A stretch of DNA of 64,000 bases from Mercenaria mercenaria (taxonomy: Eukaryota > Mollusca > Bivalvia > Venerida > Veneridae): NCBI RefSeq assembly GCF_021730395.1, contig NC_069361.1:63063001-63127000 (forward strand). The letters are read 5' to 3'. The position numbers and the translations under genes are program-made. The notes beneath the pieces were generated by a model. The model had not been told where the DNA came from. It saw only the letters and a list, made by a program, of their open reading frames with translations, and searched no databases. Shown piece after piece: positions 11,992-22,392 of the stretch. How positions within the stretch are numbered: position 1 is the first letter of the stretch; every line of letters starts with the position of its first letter.

Positions 11992-14900
11992 CCCAATCAA
12001 ACTAAAAACATCAAAGTCACTTCAACTCTCTAACGTAATGATGACACAAAAAAGGCAGTAAAGCAAAAAAAAAAAATAATAATAATAATGACCAAAAAAG
12101 GCAATCAAACTACAAGAACCCAATGTCACTCCTACTCTCTAACGTAATGATGTCTCGAAAAGGCAATCAAACTGTCAAACTGTACGAAGCCAATGTCACT
12201 CCTACTCTCTAACGTAATTATGACTCGGAAAGACAATCAAACTATAAGAAGCCAAAGTCACTCCTACTCTCTAACGTAATTATGACTTAAAAAGGTAATC
12301 AATCTATAGGAACCAAATCTCACTCCACTTCTTTTAAGTAATTCTGACTTGGAAAACTGCAATCAAACTATTAGAAGCCAATGTCACATCAACTCTCTAA
12401 CGTAATGAATACCCGGAAAGGCAATCAAACTATACGAAGCCAATGTCACTCCCACTGTCTTACGTAATGATGACTTGGAAAGGCAATTAAACTATAAGAA
12501 GCCAATGTCACTCAAACTCTCTAACGTAATGATGACTCAGAAAGGCAATCAAACTATAAGAAACCAATGCTACTCAAACTCTCTAACGTAATGATGACTC
12601 AGAAAGGCAATCAAACTATACGAAGCCAATGTCACTCCAACTCTCTAACGTAATGATCACTCGGAACCAGAAAGACAATCAAACTATAAGAACCAAATGT
12701 CACTCCAACTCTCTAACGTAATGATGACTCGGAAAGGCAATCGAACTATAAGAACCCAATGTCACTCCTACTCTCTAACGTAATGATCACTCGGAACCGG
12801 AAAGACGATCAAACTATAGGAACCCAATGTCACTCCAACTCTCTAACGTAATGATGACTCGGAAAGGCAATCGAACTATAAGAAGCCAATGTCACTCCTA
12901 CTCTCTAACGTAATGGTGACTCGGAACCGGAAAGACAATCAAACTATAGGAACCCAATGTCACTCCAACTCTCTAACGTAATAATGACTCGGAAAAGCAA
13001 TCAAACTATTAGAAGCCAATGTCACTCCAACTCTCTAACGTAATGATCACTCGGAACCGGAAAGACAATCAAACTATAAGAACCCAATGTCACTCCAACT
13101 CTCTAACGTAATGATGACTCGGAAAGGCAATCGAACTATAAGAACCCAATGTCACTCCTACTCTCTAACGTAATGATGACTCGGAAAGGCAATCGAACTA
13201 TAAGAAGCCAATGTCACTCAACTTTCTAACGTAATGATGACTAGGAAAGGCAATCAAACTATAAGAAGCCAATGTCACTCCTACTCTCTAACGTAATGAT
13301 GACTCGGAAAGGCAATCAAACTATAAGAAGCCAATGTCCCTCAAACTTTCTAACGTTATTATGACTCAAAAAGGTAATCAAACTATAAGAACCCAATGTC
13401 ACTCAAACTCTCTAACGTTATTATGACTCAAAAAGGTAATCAAACTATAAGAAGCCAAACTCACTAAAACTCTCTAACGTAATGATGACTCGGAAAGACA
13501 ATCAAACTATAAGAAGCCAATCTCACTCAAACTCTCTAACGTAATGATGACTTGGAAAGACAATCAAACTATAAGAACCCAATGTCACTCAAACTCTCTA
13601 ACGTTATTATGACTCAAAAAGGTAATCAAACTATAAAAAGCCAATGTCACTCCTACTCTCTAACGTAATGATGACTCGGAAAGGCAATCAAACTATAAAA
13701 AGCCAATGTCACTCCTACTCTCTAACGTAATGATGACTCGGAAAGACAATCAAACTATAAGAACCCAATGTCACTCCTACTCTTTAACATAATGATGACC
13801 CGGAAAGGCAATCAAACTATAAGAACCCAAAGTCACTCCAACTCTTTAACGTAATGATGACCCGGAAAGGCAATCAAACTATAAGAAGCCAATGTCACTC
13901 AAACTCTCTAACGTTATTATGACTCAAAAAGGTAATCAAACTATAAGAAGCCATTGTCACTCAAACTCTCTAACGTAATGATGACTCGAAAAGGCAATCA
14001 AACTATAGGAACCCAATGTCACTCCAACTCTTTAACGTAATGATGACCCGGAAAGGCAATCAAACTATAAGAAGCCAATGTCACTCAAACTCTCTAACGA
14101 TACTATGACCCAAAAAGGTAATCAAACTATAAGAAGCCAATGTCACTCTCTAACGTAATGATGACTCGAAAAGGCAATCAAACTATAAGAAGCCAATGCC
14201 ACTTCAACTCTCTAACGTAATGATGACTCGGAAAGGCAATCAAACTATAAGAACCCAATCTCACTCCAACTCTCTAACGTTATGATGACTCGGAAAAGCA
14301 ATCAAACTATAAGAAGCCAATGTCACTCCTACTCTCTAACGTAATGATTACTCGGAACTATAAGAATGCAATGTCACTCCAGCTCTTTAACATAATGATG
14401 ACTCGGAAAAACAATCAAACTATAAGAATCCAACTCTCTAACGTAATGATGACTCGGATAGAAATTCAAACTGTAAGAACCCAATGTCACTCCAACTCTC
14501 TAACATAATGATGACCCGGAAAGGCAATCAAACTATGAGAAGCCAATGTCACTCCAACTCTCTAACGTAATGATGACTCGGAAAGGCAATCAAACTATAA
14601 GGAGCAAATGCCACTCAAACTCTCTAACGTAATGATGACTCGGAAAGGAAATCAAACTATAAGAAGCCAATGTCACTCTAACTCTCTAACGTAATGATGA
14701 CTCGGAAAGGCAATCAAACTATAAGGAGCCGTCAATGGCACTCAAACTCTCTAGCGTAATGATGACTCGGCAAGGCAATCAAACTATAAGAACCCAATGT
14801 CACTCCAACTCACTTACGTCATGATGAATCGGAAAACTCCAACTCTCTAACGGAATGATGAATCGGAAAGGCAATCAAACTATAAGAAGCCAATGTCACT

Positions 14901-17900
14901 TCAACTCTCTAACGTAATCATGACCCGGATATGCAACAAACTATAAGAAGCAAATGTCGCTCAAACTCTCTAACGTAATGATGAGTCGAAAAGGCAATCA
15001 AACTAAAAGAATCCAATGTCACTGCAACTCTCTAACGTAACGGTGACTCGGAAAGGCAATCAAACTATAAGGAGCCGTCAATTGCACTCCAACTCTCTAA
15101 CGTAATGCAGACTCGGAAAAGCAATCAAACTATAAGAAGCCAATGTCACTCCAACTCTCTAACGTAATGATGACTCGGAAAAGCAATCAAACTATAAGAA
15201 GCCAATGTCACTCCAACTCTCTAACGTAATTATGACTCGGAAAGGCAATCAAACTATAAGTACCCAATGTCACTACAAATCACTAACGTAATGATGACTC
15301 GAAAAGGTCATCAAACTAAAACAGTCAAATGTCACTCCAACTCTCTAACGTAATGATGACTCGGAAAGGCCATCAAACTATAAGAAACCAATGTCAGTCC
15401 AACTCTGTAACGTAATTATGACCTGGAAAGGCTATTAAACTATAAGAACCCAAAGTCACTCAAACTCTCTCACGGAATGATGACTTGGAAAGGCAATCAA
15501 ACTATAAGAACCAAATGTCACTCAAACTCTCTAACGTAATGATGACTCAGAAAGGAAATCAAACTATAAGAACTAAATGTCACTCCAACTCTCTTTCGTA
15601 ATTATGACTTGGAAAGGCTATTAAACTATAAGAACCCAAAGTCACTCCAACTCTCTAACGAAATGATGACTCGGAAAGGCAATCAATTTATAAGAAGCCA
15701 AAGTCACTCCAACTCTCTTACGTAATGATGAATCTGAAAAGAAATCAAACTATCAGAACCAAAAGTTACTTTAACTCTCTAACGTAATGATGACTCAGAA
15801 AGGCAATCAAATTATAAGAAACCAATGTCACTCCAACTCTCTAACGGAATGATGACTCGGAAAGGCAATCAAACTATAAGAAGCCAATGTCACTCCAACT
15901 CTCTAACGTTATGATGACCCGGAAAGGCAATCAAACTATAAAAAGTCAATGTCACTCCAACTCTCTAGCGTAATGATGACTCGGAAAAGCAATCAAACTA
16001 TAAGGAGCAAATGTCACTCCAACTCTCTAACGTAATGATGACTCAGAAAGGCAATCAGACTATAAGAAGCCAATGTCACTCCAACTCTCTAACGCACTGA
16101 TGACTCGTAAAGACAATCAAACTGTAAGGGCAATGTCACTCCAACTCTCTAACGTAATGATGATTCGGAAAGGAAATCAAACTATAAGAAACCAATGTCA
16201 CTCCAACTCTCTTACGTAATTATGACTCGGAAAACTCCAAGTATCTAACGTAATTATGACTCGGAAAGGCTATCAAACTATAAGAAGCCAATGTCACTCC
16301 AACTATCTAACGTAATTATGACACGTAAAGGCAACCAAACTATAACAACCCAATGTCACTCCAAGTCTCTAACGTAATAATGACTCGGAAAATCAATCAA
16401 ACTATAAGAACCCAATGTAACTTCAACTCTCTAACGTAATGATGACTCGGATAGTCAATCAAACTATAAGAACCCAATGCCACATAAACTCTCTTACGTA
16501 ATGATGACTCTGAAAGTCAATCAAACTATAAGGACCCAATGTCACCCCAACTCTCTTACGTAATGATGACTCGGATAGTCAATCAAACTATAAGAACCCA
16601 AAAATCACTCCAACTCTCTTACGTAATGATGTCTCGGAAAACTCCAACTCTCTAATGTAATGATGACTTGGAAAGGCAATCAAACTATAAGAAGCCGATG
16701 TCACTCCAACTCTCTAACGGAATGATGACTCGGAAAGGCAATCAAATTATAAGAACCCAATGTCACTCCAACTCTCTAACGGAATGATGACACGGAAAAC
16801 TCCAAGTCTCTAACGGAATGATGACCCGGAAAGGCAATCAAACTATAAGAAGCCAATGTCACTCCAACTCTCTAACGTAATGATGACTCGTAAAGTCAAT
16901 CAAACAATAAGAACCCAATGTCACTCCAACACCCTTACGTCATGATGACTCGGAAAACTCAAAGTCTCTAACGTAATGATGACTTGGAAAGGCAATCAAA
17001 CTATAGGAACCCAATCTCACATCAACTCTCTAACGGAATGATGACTTGGAAAGGCAATCAAACTATAAGAAGCCAATGTCACTCCAACTCTCTAACGTAA
17101 GGATGACTCGGAAAAGCAATCAAACTATAAGAACCCATTGTCACCTCAAACTCTCTTACGTAATTATGACTCTTAAAGGTAATCAAACTAAAATAGTCAA
17201 ATGTCACTCCAACTCTCTAACGGAATGATGACTCGGAAAGGCAATCAAACTATAAGAAGCCAATGTCACTCCAACTCGATCTCTAACGTAATGATGACTC
17301 GGAAAGGCAATCAGACTATAAGAAGCCAATGTCACTCCAACCCTCTAACGTAATTATGACTCGGAAAGGCAATCAAACTATAAGAAGCCATTGTCACATC
17401 AACTCTCTAACGTAATTATGACTCGGAAAGGCAATCAAACTATAAGAACCCAATGTCACTCCAACCCTCTAACGTAATTATGACTCGGAAAGGCAATCAA
17501 ACTATAAGAACCCAATGTCACTCCAATTACGACTCGGAAAGGCAATCAAACTTTAGGAAGCCAGTGTCACTCCAACTCTCTAACAGAATGATGACTCTGA
17601 AAGGCAATCAAACTATAAGAACCAATGTCACTCCAACCCTCTAACGTAATTATGACTCGGAAAGGCAATCAAACTATAAGAAGCCAATGTCACATCAACT
17701 CTCTAACGTAATTATGACTCTGAAAGGCAATCAACCTATGAGAAGACAATGTCACTCCAACTCTCTAATGTAATAATGACTCGGAAATGCAATCAACCTA
17801 TAAGAACCCAATGTCACTCCAGCTCTCTAACGAAATGATGACTCGTAAAGGTAATAAAACTAAAACAGCCAAATGTCACTCCAACTCTCTGACGGAATGA

Positions 17901-17960
17901 TGACCGGAAAAAGACAGTCAAACTAAACTCAAAAGCATTCCAACTCTCCTGGAAAAGCAG
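11992..17960. repeat. ~6 kb satellite array of 62-bp monomers
   Basis: About 95 copies of a 62-bp monomer, roughly AATCAAACTATAAGAAGCCA + ATGTCACTCCAACTCTCTAA + CGTAATGATGACTCGGAAAG + GC. Divergence is moderate and flank units are more decayed. Variants include ATTATGACTCAAAAAGGT units, an AACCGG insertion type and truncated units with the junction GGAAAACTCCAA. A 62-bp period is not a multiple of three, so open frames inside it are not genes. The left edge holds an (AAT)n run near 12070. Confidence 0.97.
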
Positions 17961-18329
17961 TAAAGGAACCAATGTAATCAGAATTTGAATTTATTCAACG
18001 TTCTGCGGTTTATCTCGTTGATGTCAGCTGATGACAAACTTAAATACAAGTTATAGCATACATAGCTATAATGTGAAGAGAAACTGCTGGGGTGTCTTTG
18101 AGGGTGCAAATCAGCTTGTGTTCACTTTTTATGTATGTGAGGACAGTCAAGTGGCACGAGGAAGGTAAAATGTTCTATCAAGGTACCTGTGCCAGGTATG
18201 ATTCCTGAGTCTTCGTGTAAAGTATTCCTTGGAAGTCTACTTTCAGCACATTGCATGTACGAACAAAATTTCTCATGTTTGCGAAAGTTCGCATTACCAC
18301 AAATAGCACAAGCATGCTTCCAGACCAAG

Positions 18330-18920
18330 CCAATGACACTTATACATCAAAGAAAGCTGCTCTGAAGTGTTACCAGCTAACTGAGGTATGTTTTAGATCG
18401 AAAGTAAAGGAATACAAACCAGAGCTTGGCGAAACTGTTTTTCAGTTCATTGCAAGACATAACAGTTATTTCAGTCGATGGCAGAGTTTGTCAATACATT
18501 GGAAATGCTGATGGATCATTATGCTCAGAGAACGGTTCATTCAAACTAGTTCCAAAGATCTTGCCTTGTTCCTGAAAGTAAGAGTTGCAGAATCGGGAAC
18601 TGGTATCACACGCGCATGGTACTTTCATCACTTCAGACAGGATTAACTACAACCTCTAATCGAGATGCCGCCGTCCAAGCCTCAACAGAGAGAAATGCTA
18701 GTGTTTTTAAAAAGCCTATCTGCTTCATATGTAATGCGGAAGATTCAAACAAGGTGGAAGGTAAGGGTGCTGCTTTGGCCGGAAGACGGTCGTATAATGA
18801 TAGAGGAAGGCGCGGTCTGCAAACTTCAAAACAAAGAGATTTGACAAGTAAAGATCTAAAAAAGCAGTCTGGTAACACGAGCGTCAGCTATACGTGCATG
18901 TCGGTAGTTTTATAGCACGA
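18330..18920 (+). mobile_element. Fossil gag-like fragment of an LTR retroelement (Ty3/gypsy-type)
   Basis: Translated segments resemble invertebrate Ty3/gypsy gag: a KPELGETVFQFIARHNSYF-type segment, then a stretch leading into a CFICNAED-type zinc-knuckle region. Only a gag portion is present; no LTRs, pol or env were found. It is broken in several places and looks old, stranded between a satellite and a minisatellite. Confidence 0.6.
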
Positions 18921-19365
18921 AATGTTCAACTATGGGCATGTCGGCTCAGTATGTTCAAGTCGGTAAAGTTTCAGTTATGTGCATGTTGGTAAAACATCAG
19001 CTATGTACATGTCGGTAAAGTTTAAACTATGTGCATGTCGGTAAAGCTTCAGTTCTTTACATGTCGGTAAAGTTTAAGCTGTGTGCATGTCAGTGTAGTT
19101 TTATCTATGTGCGTGTTGGTAAAGTTTCAACTGAATGCGTGTCGGTAAAGTTTCATCTATGTGCATGTTGGTAAAGTTTCATCAATGTGCATGTTGGTAA
19201 AGTTTAAACTGAATGCGTGTCGGTAAAGTTTCATCTATGTTCGTTCATGTTGGTAAAGTTTCAACTGAATGCGTGTCGGTAAAGTTTCAGCTTTGAGCAT
19301 GTCAGTTAAGTGTTAGTTCTATACATGTCGGTAAAGTTTCAGCTATGTACATGTGAGGACATTCA
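18895..19365. repeat. 26-bp minisatellite
   Basis: About 18 imperfect units of about 26 bp, consensus CTATGTGCATGTCGGTAAAG + TTTCAA, with some 30-bp variants (TTCGTTCATG insertion near 19240). It starts inside the edge of the gag-like fossil. Confidence 0.93.
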
Positions 19366-19465
19366 ATTAGCCTGCGCAGAGCCAAAGATTCTGTATGTAA
19401 GGACACTCAGTTGGCATGCTGAAAGCCAATGGTTCTGTACGCAGGGATATTCAATTCAGCTAGTG
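19345..19465. repeat. 44-bp tandem repeat, about 2.5 copies
   Basis: Units start GTGAGGACATTCAATTAGCC and end GATTCTGTAT. A related single unit (TGTGAGGACAGTCAAGTGGC) lies at 18133, on the other side of the fossil, so the two sides may derive from one array. Confidence 0.75.
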
Positions 19466-20187
19466 TAATGAAGGGAGAAAAGTTCTACATGTTGCAGAAA
19501 CAATGGTCCAAATACATTCAAACGATTTTGTATAGATATCCAAACAGTGTAAAATTCAGACGATTTCTTAAAAGCTCGTGTCTTCCTCGAACATCACATC
19601 TTGTAAAAACAATTTTCAAGCCGTGATTCACCTAAATGAATACAACTTGATAAGATCTCTACCAAATTGTTGAATATTTATTAATCAAAACATTTCAATA
19701 TTTCAAAATATATTCTTTGAACTTCGTCATGATGACATACATGTACATGTAGATTCTACATGTCTATAAAAGATGGAACCTTGAAAAAGCAGCCGAATAA
19801 ATCACTACAGTTCTATCAGCAATAAGAATGTGTCTATACAATCGTCAGACATATCCTCGCCATCCCTTTTGACATATTTTCCACCACTGTCATCTACAAG
19901 AAAAATATTAATATTACATTAAACGAACTCAAAATTTCACAGGACCAATGTACATGAAAGTTACTTTGCATTATAATTGCTAAAGCCAGTATAAACGCGC
20001 ACTACCACTAAATTTTTAACAACTGACTATGGCATTTATTTACGTAAACAATTAATTTAGATGTTTGGTAAAGTTAATAACATTTGATGAGGATTTTCTT
20101 TATTTTGAGTAATGATCTAACGATAAATTATTTTACTAAAACATGATCATTTAAGGGAGGTCTTTTCAAACAGTTACTTATCCAGTT
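19466..20187. other. AT-rich, no recognised feature
   Basis: AT-rich sequence including ACATGTACATGTAGA near 19740. No gene or repeat was recognised. Confidence 0.5.
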
Positions 20188-20430
20188 ATATGAGCCGTGC
20201 CATGAGAAAACCAACATAGTGGGTTTGCGACCAGCATGGATCCAGACCAGCCTGCGCATCCGCGCAGTCTGGTCAGAATCCATACTGTTCGCTTTTAAAG
20301 CCTACTGCAATTAGAGAAACCGTTAGTGAACAGCATGGATCCTGAACAGACTGCGCGGATGCGCAGACTGGTCTGGATCCATGCTGGTCACAAAGCCACT
20401 ATGTTGGTTTTCTCATGGCGCGGCTCATAT
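20188..20430. mobile_element. Palindromic MITE, 243 bp
   Basis: The left end ATATGAGCCGTGCCATGAGA and right end (reverse complement ATATGAGCCGCGCCATGAGA) extend as nearly perfect inverted arms including AAAACCAACATAGTGG and GACCAGCATGGATCCAGACC. The centre is TTTTAAAGCCTACTGCAATT. It looks like two inverted copies of one core that is also found singly in the elements at 51828-52037 and 57296-57480. Confidence 0.9.
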
Positions 20431-21139
20431 TGTCATTTTTATTCCTAATTCGCAGATATTGTTATATTTCAATAAACTGAATCAACTACATGTATATATA
20501 TAGAATTAATCTATTTCCACCCAAGATACGAAAAAGGGGATGGACGATAAAAATGTCACAGGGTTTCATTTCAAATGAATCACTTCTAAATGTACATCTG
20601 CCATTCTATTCCTTTGACATATGTAAGTAATTTATGAATATTCCTTATGCAAAATATCTTTTTTTCCTAAATAAAACGTCTTACCAGGATAAAAATGAAA
20701 ATTTAGATAGACATTATAAGTGTAATTTCTTTCAACAAATCCATTACATTTGTACTGGAACAAAAGTAGATATTTTTCTTTTCGGTTAGATTTAATATAT
20801 AGACCTGAAGAACATAAAATCAAGATGCATGCATTTATCATATACTGGTATCAAACCTGTTCCCATGTCTGTGTTTGGGAGCTGTGTGAGCTGATCAGTG
20901 TAGGAACAACGTTACTTAATGATTAGACGTAACAATGTTTAAATACGTCACAGTAACGTTACATTGATGAAATACGTCACAAAATGTCACAAGCATAACT
21001 AAATGTTACTGAGAAAATATGATCTAGATCATTTGGATAGATACCTTCTGTTCCCAGAACTTTGAAAAGCTTAAGAAAATAAAGCATTACACACTATCAA
21101 CACACTTAGAACAAATTAAAAACGTAGCCCATAGCGTAT
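20431..21139. other. No recognised feature
   Basis: AT-rich sequence. Short inverted GTAACGTTAC-type motifs occur near 20905 and 20950. No gene was recognised. Confidence 0.45.
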
Positions 21140-21290
21140 TAGTTGTTTGACAGCTCATCAACAGGTTGTGGTCACCCAGTACGGTTAGGCTATATTCCGA
21201 GGTCTGCAGGTTCGAGTCACAGCCTGTGTGCACATTTTCTAACTCTCCTTTTGGCACGTGCGCGTCGAAGAAAGGCACGCGATACTGGCA
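21140..21290 (+). mobile_element. Possible degraded tRNA-derived SINE head
   Basis: CACCCAGTACGGTTAGGC ... GGTCTGCAGGTTCGAGTCAC resembles a tRNA D-arm and B box (GGTTCGAGTC). No convincing acceptor stem exists, so it is not called a tRNA gene. Confidence 0.35.
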
Positions 21291-21654
21291 GAAGAACTGA
21301 TATATGTTTTAAGTGTATTGAAGATCAACCGTCAAACAAAAGCCTTGTACCGCCAAATATAGACGACTTTATGTTAAGGACATGGTAAGACATGAGGACG
21401 TGTTCGGTCATACCACGGTCATCTTAGATAAATTGAATGAAGTGAAAAAGCGTGTCACTGCAAACATTACGCATTAAATATCACCTATACGTGACATAAC
21501 ATATTTTCTATACCAAATAACAAGTAGTATATAAGTAAAATAAAATATCTACTGTTCGATCCGCTAAACCCGTGACAGGAGTTTTAGTAAAGTGTGGCTT
21601 TATTTTGACAATCATCCGGGTAGAAGTTTATAATTAAATATTTGCATTCGCCCT

Positions 21655-22196
21655 ATTTTTTTCCATTGAAAATTATGACGTTCATTTCGTATGAACAGCA
21701 AAAGGGAAGGCGTGAAAGTTACGTCAACGCTGCTTAGTAATTAGTGATAACGGGCCGCTGTTTTGACGACGTCCGCGTATAGTCAGAGAGAACGTTCCTT
21801 AGATGACGTCGCAGTTGTTCCGTCTGGTGAACAGAATGGCCGGGAAGCTGATTTTGATCCTTTTACTACAAGTGGAAAGGAAATATAATGTAAATATAAG
21901 AAATAACCGCCTCGATAGCCTAGTGGTAGAGCGTCCGCTTCGAGTGCGGGAGGTCGTGGGTTCGATCCCCGGCCGCGTCATACCGAAGACGTGAAAAATG
22001 GTACAGTAGCTCCTTTGCTTGACGCTCTGCATTAAAAGGGAAACTGGCCTCTTCACTCATACCCTCGTGGCAATGGATTACATCAGGAATGAGGTGTCGA
22101 GAGTGATTAATATTAGTTGTAGAACTTTCTTCACGATCGATAGCGCGATTCATGGTTTGCCGATCATATTCTGTCGTTCATTTCGCATGAACACCG
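21655..22196 (+). mobile_element. Non-autonomous element X (copy 1), split by a SINE
   Basis: Begins near TTCATTTCGTATGAACAGCA and includes GACGACGTCCGCGTATAGTC and GACGTCGCAGTTGTTCCGTC. It ends with TTTGCCGATC ... TTCATTTCGCATGAACACCG. A tRNA-derived SINE (from 21905) interrupts it. Related copies are at 30813-31127, 31575-32053 and 32086-32610. The family is not recognised. The ends carry TTCAT-N5-ATGAA palindromes. Confidence 0.75.
21905..22130 (+). mobile_element. tRNA-derived SINE inside element X copy 1
   Basis: The head GCCTCGATAGCCTAGTGGTA ... GGTCGTGGGTTCGATCCCCG has a good A box, B box and cloverleaf-like layout. It is followed by a SINE body (CATACCGAAGACGTGAAAAA, TGACGCTCTGCATTAAAAGG). 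The same insertion, with the same junctions, is in block B at 32316-32530, so it predates the duplication. Confidence 0.82.
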
Positions 22197-22392
22197 AAAA
22201 CAAAATTCATTTCTTAAATAACCTTGAAGTTCTTGCGGGTGTAATTATGATCTTTTTTAATTTTAGAATATCTATAGTACTGAAAAGCTGAATCAAACAG
22301 TACTCGACATCTCATACCCATGCACTTGGGTTATACTACATGATAAATCAGTTGATTCTTGTATTGGTGTTGGCTTTGGAAGTGTTAAACTG

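Noticed and set aside
11992-17960. CRISPR-like array
   Set aside because: Whole 62-bp monomers repeat with no unique spacers, and the window is a spliced animal genome. It is a satellite.
21330-21478. Possible upstream coding exon of METTL27 (frame containing VILDKLNEVKKRVTANITH)
   Set aside because: Conserved in both blocks but no resemblance to the METTL27 N-terminus, no start or splice logic, and it ends in a stop before the known exons. Duplication alone explains the conservation.
21905-21978. Genuine tRNA gene
   Set aside because: The fold is good, but it is followed by a SINE body, carried in both duplicated blocks inside another element, and has an anticodon-loop/variable-arm mismatch for a functional Ser tRNA. 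Called as a SINE head.
22019-22291. 90-codon open frame and its block B twin
   Set aside because: It translates the SINE body and element X tail; no domain.
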